Assembly: GCA_910585895.1 (NCBI GenBank)
Contig: CAJUHY010000037.1
Coordinates: forward strand, 1-26,508
Length of the DNA stretch: 26,508 nucleotides
Source of the DNA: an uncultured Lachnospiraceae bacterium
GTDB taxonomy: Bacteria > Bacillota > Clostridia > Lachnospirales > Lachnospiraceae
Direction of reading: 5' to 3'
Numbering within the stretch: position 1 is the stretch's first letter; every line of letters begins with the position of its first letter. The notes under the pieces were generated by a model, which was given only the letters and a program-made list of their open reading frames with translations, searched no databases and was not told the DNA's origin. This document shows positions 8,580-15,974 of this stretch, one piece after another. The position numbers and the translations under genes are program-made.

Positions 8580-9731
8580 ATGGAGGCATATTTTGACAAT
8601 TCTGCCACAACCAGCTGTTCTGAAGGAGTGAAAGAACTCATGGTACGCGCGTTGGTGGAGGATTACGGCAATCCCTCCTCCTTGCATAGGAAAGGGATGG
8701 AGGGGGAAAATTATATCCGGGATGCGCGGGACAAAATCTGTAAGACGTTGAAAGCCAAAGATTCAGAGTTGATTTTCACTTCCGGTGGCACGGAATCCAA
8801 TAACCTTGCTATTATAGGTGCGGCTATGGCAAACAAACGAAGTGGAAACCATTTGATTACTACAAGGATTGAGCATCCGGCAGTGTTATCGCCGATGAAG
8901 TTTTTGGAAGAACAGGGATTCCAGGTGACTTATCTGGCTGTGGACAGGGATGGGATTATTTCTCTGGAGGAGTTGGCGGCAGCGGTAACGGAAAATACCA
9001 TTCTGGTGTCCATTATGTATGTAAATAACGAGATTGGAGCGGTTGAGCCAATTGCAGAAGCAGCGCAAATCATTAAGAACAAAAATCCCCGGGCATTATT
9101 GCACGTAGATGCCATTCAGGCGTATGGGAAGTATGTCATCCATCCAGGCAAGCTGGGTATTGACCTTATGTCTGTCAGCGGACATAAGATTCATGGACCG
9201 AAGGGGAGCGGGTTTTTATATGTGAAAGAAAAGACGAAATTAAAGCCGATTCTCTTCGGCGGCGGACAGCAGAAAAATATGCGTTCCGGGACAGAGAATG
9301 TGCCGGGAATTGCAGGACTGGGACAGGCGGCGAAGGAGGCATATGAAGATTTTGCGGCAAAGCAGGCGCATTTATTTCAGTTAAAAGAATCATTTATTGA
9401 GGGTCTGTCTGGTCAGAACTGGGCACATGTCAATGGCAATTATCAGAATAGCGCCCCCCATATTGTCAGCCTCAGTGTGGACGGTGTTCGCAGTGAAGTG
9501 CTGCTCCACGCTTTAGAGGAGAGACAGATTTATGTCTCAGCGGGCAGCGCATGTGCCTCCAACAAACCTGCGAAGAGCGCAACACTTGCAGCAATCGGTA
9601 TTGGCAGGGACTATCTGGATTCTACGATACGTATCAGTTTTTGTCCTCAGAATACATTAGAGGAAGTGGAGTACTGCCTTGCCAGCCTCAAAGAGCTGGT
9701 TCCCTTTTTGGGAAAATATACCAGGCATTAG
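8580..9731 (+). CDS. Cysteine desulfurase (NifS/IscS family, ThiI-associated type)
   Basis: PLP enzyme that takes sulfur from L-cysteine, leaving alanine and an enzyme persulfide. It has 383 residues. YFDNSATT (4-11) opens the fold. His99 in RIEHPAV stacks on the cofactor, HVDAIQ (175-180) holds the PLP-binding Asp, and Lys203 in SVSGHKIHGPKG forms the Schiff base. Cys325 in SAGSACAS is the sulfur-carrying residue. The gene ends 12 bp before thiI. In Bacillus subtilis the pair nifZ-thiI works the same way, the desulfurase feeding sulfur to ThiI, so this enzyme is probably dedicated to tRNA 4-thiouridine rather than general Fe-S assembly. There is no iscU or sufU scaffold beside it. The symbol is left open because the family contains several paralogues. 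Confidence 0.94.
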   Translation: MEAYFDNSATTSCSEGVKELMVRALVEDYGNPSSLHRKGMEGENYIRDARDKICKTLKAKDSELIFTSGGTESNNLAIIGAAMANKRSGNHLITTRIEHPAVLSPMKFLEEQGFQVTYLAVDRDGIISLEELAAAVTENTILVSIMYVNNEIGAVEPIAEAAQIIKNKNPRALLHVDAIQAYGKYVIHPGKLGIDLMSVSGHKIHGPKGSGFLYVKEKTKLKPILFGGGQQKNMRSGTENVPGIAGLGQAAKEAYEDFAAKQAHLFQLKESFIEGLSGQNWAHVNGNYQNSAPHIVSLSVDGVRSEVLLHALEERQIYVSAGSACASNKPAKSATLAAIGIGRDYLDSTIRISFCPQNTLEEVEYCLASLKELVPFLGKYTRH

Positions 9732-9743
9732 AAAGGAATTATC

Positions 9744-10922
9744 ATGTTTAAAGCATTTTTGATAAAATATGGAGAGATTGGCATCAAGGGAAAGAACCGT
9801 CATTTGTTCGAAGATGCGTTGGTGCGTCAGATTAAGTATGCGCTTAAGCCTGTAGAGGGAGAATTTCAGATTAGCAAAGAACAGGGGCGCATTTATATTG
9901 AGGCGCTGTCAGAGTTTGATTATGATGAGGTGTTAGAGCACTTGCAGCATGTGTTTGGTATTGTCGGAATCTGCCCGGTTGTGCTTACGGAGGACGAGGG
10001 ATTTGACAAGCTGGCAGAAGATGTGGTATCTTACCTGGACAAGCGTTATCCTGACAAGCATTTGACATTTAAAGTCAATACCCGGCGGGCGCGCAAGAGT
10101 TATCCCATGCCCTCCATGGAAGTGAATGCGGCGTTGGGAGAGAGGATATTGGATGCCTTTGCGGACATGAAAGTGGATGTGCATAATCCAGATATACTGA
10201 TAAATGTAGAAATCCGTGGTAAAATCAATATTTATTCGGAAATTATTCCAGGACCCGGCGGAATGCCGGTTGGCACGAACGGCAAGGGTATGTTGCTTTT
10301 GTCCGGCGGCATTGACAGTCCGGTGGCGGGCTATATGATAGCTAAGCGCGGTGTGAAGATTGATGCTGTTTATTTTCACGCGCCGCCTTATACAAGTGAG
10401 CGTGCCAAACAGAAAGTTGTGGATTTGGCGAAGATTGTAGCGAAGTATACAGGTCCCATTTACCTGAAGGTGGTAAACTTTACCGATATTCAGATGTATA
10501 TTTATGAGAAATGCCCGCATGATGAACTGACGATTATCATGCGCCGCTATATGATGCGGATTGCGGAGTATTTTGCCAGAGAAACGGAATCCCTCGGTTT
10601 GATTACAGGGGAAAGCATTGGACAGGTGGCAAGCCAGACCATGCAGTCTCTGGCTTCCACAGATGAGGTTTGTACCATGCCTGTTTACCGTCCGCTGATT
10701 GGTTTTGATAAGCAGGAGATTATAGAACTTTCCAAGAGAATTGGCACGTTTGAGACATCTATTCTGCCTTATGAGGACTGCTGTACGATTTTTGTGGCAA
10801 AACATCCGGTGACAAAACCGAGCCTTAAAGTCATCCGTCGTTCGGAGACACATCTGAAAGAACAGATTGATGAGATGATGAAGACTGCCATTGAGACGGC
10901 AGAGACTATTATAGTAAAATGA
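9744..10922 (+). CDS. thiI: tRNA 4-thiouridine synthase ThiI (no rhodanese domain)
   Basis: Makes 4-thiouridine at tRNA position 8 by adenylating the uridine and transferring sulfur; in some bacteria it also serves thiamine thiazole synthesis. It has 392 residues: a ferredoxin-like N-terminus, a THUMP domain (about 60-165), then an AANH/PP-loop domain with SGGIDSP at 187-193. GLITGESIGQVASQT (285-299) and PYEDCCTIF (342-350) are typical of the family. The C-terminal rhodanese domain of E. coli ThiI is absent, as is usual in Firmicutes, so persulfide sulfur must come more directly from the desulfurase encoded 12 bp upstream. The stop at 10920-10922 abuts the hairpin shared with the opposing HPr-like gene. 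Confidence 0.97.
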   Translation: MFKAFLIKYGEIGIKGKNRHLFEDALVRQIKYALKPVEGEFQISKEQGRIYIEALSEFDYDEVLEHLQHVFGIVGICPVVLTEDEGFDKLAEDVVSYLDKRYPDKHLTFKVNTRRARKSYPMPSMEVNAALGERILDAFADMKVDVHNPDILINVEIRGKINIYSEIIPGPGGMPVGTNGKGMLLLSGGIDSPVAGYMIAKRGVKIDAVYFHAPPYTSERAKQKVVDLAKIVAKYTGPIYLKVVNFTDIQMYIYEKCPHDELTIIMRRYMMRIAEYFARETESLGLITGESIGQVASQTMQSLASTDEVCTMPVYRPLIGFDKQEIIELSKRIGTFETSILPYEDCCTIFVAKHPVTKPSLKVIRRSETHLKEQIDEMMKTAIETAETIIVK

Positions 10923-10949
10923 AAAAACCCCCATGAATCTTCATGGGGG
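10922..10949 (-). terminator. Terminator of the HPr-like gene, between thiI and HPr-like
   Basis: CCCCCATGA (10928-10936) pairs with TCATGGGGG (10941-10949) across a 4-nt loop. Read on the minus strand the stem is followed by six U's (A's at 10922-10927), a textbook terminator for the HPr-like gene. On the plus strand the hairpin follows the thiI stop but lacks a T-run, so it would end thiI only weakly. Confidence 0.92.
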
Positions 10950-10973
10950 GATGTACCGTATAATGCGTAAAAA

Positions 10974-11204
10974 TTAAACCAGATACGGCTTAATGACTTC
11001 CATAACTTCATCTTCATTGTCTTCCGCATGGATTTTTAAATCAATCGGTTTGGACAAATCAAGGCTGAAGATACCCATAATGGATTTGGCATCGATAACA
11101 TATCTTCCGGAAATCAAATCAAAGTCAAAGTCAAACTGCGTGATGGCGTTGACGAAAGATTTTACCTTGTCGATGGAATTTAAAGAAATTTGTACTTCTA
11201 TCAT
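10974..11204 (-). CDS. HPr-family protein without the active-site histidine (Crh-like)
   Basis: A 76-residue protein with the length and strand/helix pattern of the PTS phosphocarrier HPr. The conserved regulatory-serine region is present: AKSIMGIFSLDL (39-50), with Ser41 at the place of HPr Ser46. The region that should hold the His15 motif (GIHARPA) reads NSIDKVKSF, with Ser at the histidine position, so it cannot take phosphate from EI. This resembles Bacillus Crh, which has Gln there and acts only in CcpA-type regulation; a similar role here is an inference. The start at 11204 is chosen because a near-perfect TAAGGAGG lies at 11211-11220. The frame is open further upstream, but that part looks non-coding. 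It is the only minus-strand gene between dnaK and aroC. Confidence 0.85.
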   Translation of the reverse strand: MIEVQISLNSIDKVKSFVNAITQFDFDFDLISGRYVIDAKSIMGIFSLDLSKPIDLKIHAEDNEDEVMEVIKPYLV

Positions 11205-11268
11205 TGTAAAAGCCTCCTTACAAATTATATTTTGTTTGGATGTTCCAATATTTAGAAACATTTTCTTT

Positions 11269-11297
11269 ATCTTATCCCCTTTTATGGGAAAAGTCAA
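11269..11297 (-). promoter_or_regulatory. Sigma-A promoter of the HPr-like gene
   Basis: On the minus strand: TTGACT (11297-11292), a 17-bp spacer and TAAGAT (11274-11269). Transcription would begin near 11262 and give a leader of about 58 nt. That leader contains a short perfect inverted repeat, TTGGA-N3-TCCAA, at 11236-11248, and ends in TAAGGAGG before the ATG. Confidence 0.75.
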
Positions 11298-11381
11298 TAA
11301 CACCATGACCAATTTAAGGAAGAAATAGTATCGTCTTTTTCGGCAGTTTGCCATGGAGAGACACAGAAAGGGTAAAGTGTG

Positions 11382-12731
11382 ATGAGAAAAGCAGCATTTC
11401 ACAATCTGGGCTGTAAAGTCAATGCTTACGAGACGGAGAGTATGCAGCAGCTTTTAGAGCAGCGCGGTTATGAGATAGTGCCTTTTGAGGAAGCAGCGGA
11501 CGTCTATGTAATTAATACGTGTTCTGTGACGAATATTGCGGAACGCAAATCGAGGCAGATGCTTCACCGTGCCAAAAGGAGAAATCCGCACAGCGTGGTA
11601 GTTGCCGTGGGATGTTATGTGCAGACATCAAAAGAACAGGTCTTGCAAGAAGCAGCGGTTGACATCTTGATTGGCAATAATAAGAAACACGAGCTGCCAG
11701 AGATGCTGGAACGTTTTTTTGCGCAGCGTGAAAATGTGGCGTGCCCAGAAGATTTCTCATCGGTGGCAGATGTTGACGGAAATCTGTCCTACGAGACATT
11801 GTCTGTCAATCGTACTGCGGAACGCACAAGGGTATTTATCAAGGTGCAGGATGGCTGTAATCAGTTTTGCAGCTACTGCATCATACCATATGCCAGAGGG
11901 CGTGTAAGGAGCAGGGAGATTACAGATGTACTGAAAGAGGTCGGCAGCCTGGCGGCAAACGGCTATCGGGAAGTTGTACTTACCGGGATTCATCTGAGTT
12001 CTTACGGCGTGGACCTGGGCACAGACCTGCTCCATTTGATAGAAGAGGTCCATAAGGCGCCGGGAATTGCACGTATTCGTTTAGGCTCCCTGGAACCGAA
12101 AATCATCACGGAGGAGTTTGTCAGAAGATTGTCGGGACTGCCCAAAATCTGCCCGCATTTCCATCTGTCATTGCAAAGCGGCTGTGATGCTACCTTGCAG
12201 CGCATGAACCGTAAATATACCTGCGAGGAGTATGAACAGGGCTGCAATATTATAAGAAAATATTTTAGCCATCCGGCAATAACTACGGATGTGATAGTGG
12301 GTTTTCCCGGAGAGACGGAGGAAGAGTTTGAGGCAACCAGGAAGTTCCTCAAAAAGATAGGATTTTTTGAAATTCACATTTTTAAATATTCCAGGCGCAA
12401 AGGTACGCGGGCAGACAGGATGGAGCAGCAGGTTCCGGAAGAGATAAAACATGCGCGCAGCGAGACCTTGTTTGAGGACCTTGCGCCGATGAACGAGGAA
12501 TTTTTAAGGTGGCACATCGGTAAGCAGGCAGAGGTATTGGTGGAAGAGAAAGTTTCTTTCGGCGGCGTGGAATATTTTCTGGGACATACGAAAGAATATG
12601 TAAAAATAGCAGTTCCTGCGGCAGGGCAGAAGAATGGGAACATGGAAAACGAGCTGGTAAGAGGAACGGTGATTTCCAGGTTGAAAGAACATGTTTTATG
12701 TATGGAAAACCTTTTAGAAGAAAAATCTTGA
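11382..12731 (+). CDS. mtaB: tRNA t6A37 methylthiotransferase MtaB
   Basis: Radical SAM enzyme that adds a methylthio group to t6A at position 37 of ANN-decoding tRNAs, giving ms2t6A. It has 449 residues from the ATG at 11382; a GTG one codon earlier is possible. The N-terminal UPF0004 domain carries the three cysteines for the auxiliary 4Fe-4S cluster (Cys11 in NLGCKVN, Cys47 in NTCSVTN, Cys78 in VGCYVQ). The radical SAM CxxxCxxC is CNQFCSYC (159-166). A TRAM-like RNA-binding region occupies roughly the last 65 residues. LGCKVNAYE and the overall length favour MtaB over MiaB or RimO. It is divergent from the HPr-like gene; no convincing promoter was found for it in the 177-bp spacer. Confidence 0.95.
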   Translation: MRKAAFHNLGCKVNAYETESMQQLLEQRGYEIVPFEEAADVYVINTCSVTNIAERKSRQMLHRAKRRNPHSVVVAVGCYVQTSKEQVLQEAAVDILIGNNKKHELPEMLERFFAQRENVACPEDFSSVADVDGNLSYETLSVNRTAERTRVFIKVQDGCNQFCSYCIIPYARGRVRSREITDVLKEVGSLAANGYREVVLTGIHLSSYGVDLGTDLLHLIEEVHKAPGIARIRLGSLEPKIITEEFVRRLSGLPKICPHFHLSLQSGCDATLQRMNRKYTCEEYEQGCNIIRKYFSHPAITTDVIVGFPGETEEEFEATRKFLKKIGFFEIHIFKYSRRKGTRADRMEQQVPEEIKHARSETLFEDLAPMNEEFLRWHIGKQAEVLVEEKVSFGGVEYFLGHTKEYVKIAVPAAGQKNGNMENELVRGTVISRLKEHVLCMENLLEEKS

Positions 12732-12756
12732 GTTTTCCGAACGTTTGTATTAGAAT
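12728..12756 (+). promoter_or_regulatory. Sigma-A promoter for the ireB operon
   Basis: TTGAGT (12728-12733), a 17-bp spacer and TAGAAT (12751-12756). The -35 box overlaps the mtaB stop codon. Start of transcription would be near 12763, about 45 nt before the ireB ATG. It should drive ireB-ruvX-DUF1292 and possibly the genes downstream. Confidence 0.75.
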
Positions 12757-12808
12757 AGTAAAAAGGAAGATTTATCAGAACGAAAGAGTGAAATAAGGGC
12801 GTGGAAAA

Positions 12809-13072
12809 ATGCAGGATAAAAACAATACTCAATTTTTTAAAGTAGAGAAAGAGCAGAAGATACACGTAAATGATATTTTGGAAATCGTGTACAGTGCGCT
12901 GCGGGAGAAGGGGTACAATCCGGTAAATCAGATTGTCGGATATATTATGTCCGGAGACCCTACTTACATCACCAGCCACAAGAATGCCAGAAGTCTCATT
13001 ATGAAAGTAGAACGTGATGAATTGGTAGAAGAGATTTTGCGCCAGTATATCAGGAATAATTTTTGGGAATAG
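12809..13072 (+). CDS. ireB: IreB-family regulatory phosphoprotein (DUF965, YrzL)
   Basis: An 87-residue cytoplasmic protein. The family core EKGYNPVNQIVGYIMSGDP followed by YITSHKNAR and ERDELVEEILRQYI is present, so the assignment is firm. In Enterococcus faecalis IreB is a target of the PASTA-domain Ser/Thr kinase IreK, phosphorylated on N-terminal threonines, and modulates cephalosporin resistance. Here Thr7 is present near the N-terminus. The kinase gene is not in the window. The start at 12809 has AAGGGCG upstream. It lies 10 bp before ruvX, the same neighbour as in Bacillus (yrzL-yrrK). Confidence 0.93.
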   Translation: MQDKNNTQFFKVEKEQKIHVNDILEIVYSALREKGYNPVNQIVGYIMSGDPTYITSHKNARSLIMKVERDELVEEILRQYIRNNFWE

Positions 13073-13082
13073 GAGGCGCAAG

Positions 13083-13526
13083 ATGCGGATTATGGGTTTG
13101 GATTTTGGCTCTAAGACAGTGGGCGTTGCGGTCAGTGATGCGCTGCAGGTGACGGCACAGGGAGTCGAGACTATCCCCAGGAAGTCGCCTGGAAAGCTCA
13201 GGCAGACTTTGGCGAGAATAGAAGAGTTGATAGTGGAATACCAGGTCGGGACAATTGTGCTTGGCTTCCCTAAGAACATGAATAATACGGAAGGCGAGCG
13301 CTGTACGAAGACACTGGAGTTCAAGGAGATGTTGGAGAGACGGAGCGGTCTGTCTGTACTCTTATGGGACGAGCGTCTGACAACAGTGGCAGCGGAACGG
13401 ACATTGATGGAGAGCGGTGTGCGCAGAGAAGCACGTAAGGGCTATGTGGATAAGATTGCGGCTGTATTGATACTGCAGGGCTATCTGGATTCACAGGCAA
13501 TTAAGGAAGAACAGAGCGAGATTTAG
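13083..13526 (+). CDS. ruvX: Putative pre-16S rRNA nuclease / Holliday junction resolvase-like RuvX (YqgF)
   Basis: RNase H-fold nuclease of 147 residues. The first strand MRIMGLDFGSKTVGVAVSD carries the catalytic Asp7. VLGFPKNMNN (59-68), LWDERLTT (94-101, Glu97) and KGYVDKIAAVLIL (119-131, Asp123) complete the acidic site. YqgF in E. coli trims the 5' end of 16S rRNA, and homologues can cut branched DNA, so both names are in use. GGAGGCG lies before the ATG. The last codons (KEEQSEI) belong to a 43-bp stretch that is repeated directly after the stop codon. Confidence 0.95.
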   Translation: MRIMGLDFGSKTVGVAVSDALQVTAQGVETIPRKSPGKLRQTLARIEELIVEYQVGTIVLGFPKNMNNTEGERCTKTLEFKEMLERRSGLSVLLWDERLTTVAAERTLMESGVRREARKGYVDKIAAVLILQGYLDSQAIKEEQSEI

Positions 13527-13589
13527 GAATCGTAAAGAATGGCATAAGGAAGAACAGAGCGAGATTTAGGAATCATAAAGGAATAGCAT
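13503..13589 (+). repeat. Tandem duplication spanning the ruvX stop and the DUF1292 leader
   Basis: Copy 1 (13503-13545) contains the last seven codons and stop of ruvX plus the spacer. Copy 2 (13546-13589, 44 bp) repeats it and ends exactly at the ATG of the DUF1292 gene. The first 29 bases match exactly; the rest differs by two substitutions and one inserted G. The extra copy lengthens the spacer from about 20 to 63 bp. Near identity suggests a fairly recent event. Confidence 0.95.
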
Positions 13590-13850
13590 ATGGAAAAAGT
13601 GAAATTTCAGTCTCCCGAGGATGGAGAGGCTTTAGAATTTTATGTAGTTGAAGAGACTCGTATTAATGGGATAAATTATCTTCTTGTTACGGAGGAAGAA
13701 TCTGGGGATTGTGATGCGTTCATTTTAAAGCGGCTGTCGCAGGATGAGGAAGAAGAAGCTGTGTATGAAATGGTAGAATCTGAGAACGAATTGGAATCTA
13801 TATCCAGGATTTTTTCAGAGATGCTGGAAGATGTGGATATCGCCATGTGA
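13590..13850 (+). CDS. DUF1292 family protein (YrzB-like)
   Basis: An 86-residue, strongly acidic soluble protein (EEESGDCDAFILKRLSQDEEEEAVYEMVESENELESISRIF). The pattern of an N-terminal strand region (FYVVEETRINGINYLLVTEEE) followed by acidic helix is typical of DUF1292, whose function is not known. The gene follows ruvX as yrzB follows yrrK in Bacillus, which supports the call. The ribosome binding site AAAGGAA comes from the second copy of the tandem duplication. Confidence 0.87.
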   Translation: MEKVKFQSPEDGEALEFYVVEETRINGINYLLVTEEESGDCDAFILKRLSQDEEEEAVYEMVESENELESISRIFSEMLEDVDIAM

Positions 13851-13875
13851 GAATAAAGTAAGATAGAGATTTACG

Positions 13876-13916
13876 TGCCAAAGGGGCGTTTTTGGCATAT
13901 ATGGAGGTGCAATTTG
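13876..13916 (+). promoter_or_regulatory. Hairpin, strong RBS and TTG start of RNase J
   Basis: TGCCAAA (13876-13882) pairs with TTTGGCA (13891-13897) around an 8-nt loop. Six bases later comes GGAGGT (13903-13908), then a TTG start codon at 13914. A GTG at 13875 would start inside the hairpin and add 13 residues unlike RNase J N-termini, so TTG is preferred. The hairpin has no T-run after the stem and is not a convincing terminator. Confidence 0.6.
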
Positions 13917-15578
13917 AAGAAAAAAACAAACTCAAAATTGAAAATCATTCCGCTTGGAGGATTAGAGCAGATTGGAATGAACATTACTGCCTTTGAATTT
14001 GAAGACAGTATTATTGTAGTGGATTGTGGATTATCTTTTCCAGAGGATGACATGCTGGGCATTGATTTGGTAATTCCCGATGTGACTTACCTCAGGGAAA
14101 ATATTGATAAAGTCAAAGGATTTTTTATCACCCATGGACACGAAGACCATATCGGGGCGATTCCTTATATCCTTCGTGATATCAACGTACCGATTTATGC
14201 AACGAAGCTGACCATCGGTATTATTGACAATAAGCTGCGTGAACACAATATGCTCACCAAAGTAAAGCGCAAGGTAGTTAAGTATGGACAGCATATCAAT
14301 CTAGGCTGTTTTCGTGTGGAATTTATCAAGACCAATCACAGTATCCAGGATGCGGCGGCGCTTGCCATCTATTCTCCGGCAGGAATTGTGGTGCATACGG
14401 GAGACTTTAAAGTGGACTATACACCCGTGTTCGGAGATGCGATTGATTTGCAGCGCTTTGGGGAGATTGGTAAGAAAGGCGTACTGGCTCTGATGTGTGA
14501 CAGTACGAATGCGGAGCGTCCGGGCTTTACGAATTCTGAACGTACTGTGGGAAAGACATTTGACAATATATTTGCGGATCACAAGAATACGCGCATTATT
14601 ATTGCGACGTTTGCTTCCAATGTGGACCGTGTGCAGCAAATTATCAATTCGGCATATAAGTTTGGCAGGAAGGTTGTCGTAGAAGGGCGCAGCATGGTCA
14701 ATATCATTTCTACAGCCACAGAGTTGGGGTATCTGCATATTCCGGAGAATACCTTAATTGACATTGAACAGCTGAAAGACTACCCGGACGAGCAGACTGT
14801 GCTGATTACTACCGGAAGCCAGGGAGAATCTATGGCAGCGTTGTCCCGCATGGCGGCAAATCTGCATAAGAAAGTAACGATTAAGCCGGGAGATACGATT
14901 ATATTCAGTTCCAATCCTATTCCGGGAAATGAGAAAGCAGTTTCCAATGTAATCAATGAATTGTTTATGAAGGGTGCGGAGGTTATTTTCCAGGATGCCC
15001 ATGTGTCCGGTCATGCCTGCAGAGAGGAGATTAAGCTGATATATTCTCTTGTGAAGCCCAAGTATGCTATTCCTGTACATGGAGAATACAAACATTTGAA
15101 AGCGCAGGCTTCAATTGCCCGTGAATTGGGATATAATAAAGAAAATATTTTCATCCTTTCTTCCGGGAATGTGCTGGAACTGGATGAGAACGAGGCGAAG
15201 GTAACAGGGCAGGTTCCTGTGGGAGATATCCTGGTGGATGGACTTGGCGTAGGAGATGTCGGTAATATTGTGCTGCGTGACCGCCAGCATCTGGCAGAGG
15301 ATGGTATCATCATTGTAGTGATGACTCTGGAGTCCGGCAGCGGGCAGGTACTTGCGGGACCTGATATTGTCAGCCGCGGTTTTGTCTATGTGAGAGGCGC
15401 TGAGAGCCTGATGGATGAGGCGAAACAGGTGCTGGAAGATGTTATGGATTACTGTATGGACCGGAACATTACAGATTGGAGTAAGATTAAGACAGAGGTG
15501 AAGGAGGAACTCAGCGAGTTCGTCTGGAAGAAGACAAAACGCAGACCGATGATTATGCCGATTATTATGGAAGTTTAG
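13914..15578 (+). CDS. rnj: Ribonuclease J
   Basis: Metallo-beta-lactamase/beta-CASP ribonuclease with 5'-3' exonuclease and endonuclease activity in mRNA decay and rRNA maturation. From the TTG at 13914 it has 554 residues, the usual length. The zinc motif HGHEDH is at 74-79, preceded by VVDCGLSFPEDD. HTGDFKVDYTPV and DSTNAERPGFT follow, and the beta-CASP region includes PVHGEYKHLKAQ and SSGNVLELDENEAKV. The C-terminal domain ends WKKTKRRPMIMPIIMEV. The rare TTG start with a strong GGAGGT may tune expression. It lies inside the ireB operon, between DUF1292 and a ylbF-like gene, unlike the Bacillus arrangement. Confidence 0.96.
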   Translation: MKKKTNSKLKIIPLGGLEQIGMNITAFEFEDSIIVVDCGLSFPEDDMLGIDLVIPDVTYLRENIDKVKGFFITHGHEDHIGAIPYILRDINVPIYATKLTIGIIDNKLREHNMLTKVKRKVVKYGQHINLGCFRVEFIKTNHSIQDAAALAIYSPAGIVVHTGDFKVDYTPVFGDAIDLQRFGEIGKKGVLALMCDSTNAERPGFTNSERTVGKTFDNIFADHKNTRIIIATFASNVDRVQQIINSAYKFGRKVVVEGRSMVNIISTATELGYLHIPENTLIDIEQLKDYPDEQTVLITTGSQGESMAALSRMAANLHKKVTIKPGDTIIFSSNPIPGNEKAVSNVINELFMKGAEVIFQDAHVSGHACREEIKLIYSLVKPKYAIPVHGEYKHLKAQASIARELGYNKENIFILSSGNVLELDENEAKVTGQVPVGDILVDGLGVGDVGNIVLRDRQHLAEDGIIIVVMTLESGSGQVLAGPDIVSRGFVYVRGAESLMDEAKQVLEDVMDYCMDRNITDWSKIKTEVKEELSEFVWKKTKRRPMIMPIIMEV

Positions 15579-15624
15579 CATTCTAAGAACAGTCGGGGTT
15601 AGATAACGAAAGCAAGAGGTTATT

Positions 15625-15963
15625 ATGGATCAGATTGATGAATGTGTAGGTAATTTAATAGAAGCGGTGAAAAACAGTCCAGAATATAAGGAATACCAGA
15701 GAATGCGGGAGTTGGTTCGTCAGGAGCCGGAGAAGGAAAAGGCAATCAACGAATTCCGCAAACGCAATTTTGAACTTCATAAATGCCGCAATGTAGACCT
15801 GTATGCGGAGATGAACCGGCTTGAGGGGGAATTTGCGCCGCTGCGCGCGCAGCCCTATGTCAATGAGTATCTGGCAGCAGAACTTGCGGTGTGCAGGATG
15901 GTGCAGCGCATCAACTATGGCTTGATGAGAGAGATTGAATTTGATTTAGGATTTGAGACATAA
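15625..15963 (+). CDS. YlbF/YmcA family protein
   Basis: A 112-residue, nearly all-helical cytoplasmic protein. The pattern (SPEYKEYQRMRELVRQEPEKEKAINEFRKRNFELHK..., then YVNEYLAAELAVCRMVQRIN) fits the Com_YlbF family. In Bacillus subtilis YlbF (RicF) and YmcA (RicA) form the Y-complex with YaaT (RicT), which directs RNase Y cleavage of certain transcripts and affects competence, sporulation and biofilm. Here the gene lies 46 bp after RNase J, so a role in RNA decay is suggested by both family and location. It has AAGAGG before the ATG. The sequence does not show whether it matches RicA or RicF better. Confidence 0.85.
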   Translation: MDQIDECVGNLIEAVKNSPEYKEYQRMRELVRQEPEKEKAINEFRKRNFELHKCRNVDLYAEMNRLEGEFAPLRAQPYVNEYLAAELAVCRMVQRINYGLMREIEFDLGFET

Positions 15964-15974
15964 AGGATAAGATT

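Noticed and set aside
9933..10934. A 333-codon open frame on the minus strand opposite thiI
   Set aside because: It lies wholly antisense to a clearly conserved gene, and its translation is rich in Cys, His, Asn and Arg with no family pattern. It also has no sensible ribosome binding site context.
11205..11402. A 66-residue N-terminal extension of the HPr-like protein
   Set aside because: The extension overlaps the start of mtaB and the promoter region. A strong TAAGGAGG stands just before the internal ATG at 11204, and the shorter form matches the HPr length.
12374..13324. A 316-codon minus-strand open frame across mtaB, ireB and ruvX
   Set aside because: It spans three recognised plus-strand genes and a promoter, and its translation is a low-information Ser/Phe/Leu-rich shadow of their codons.
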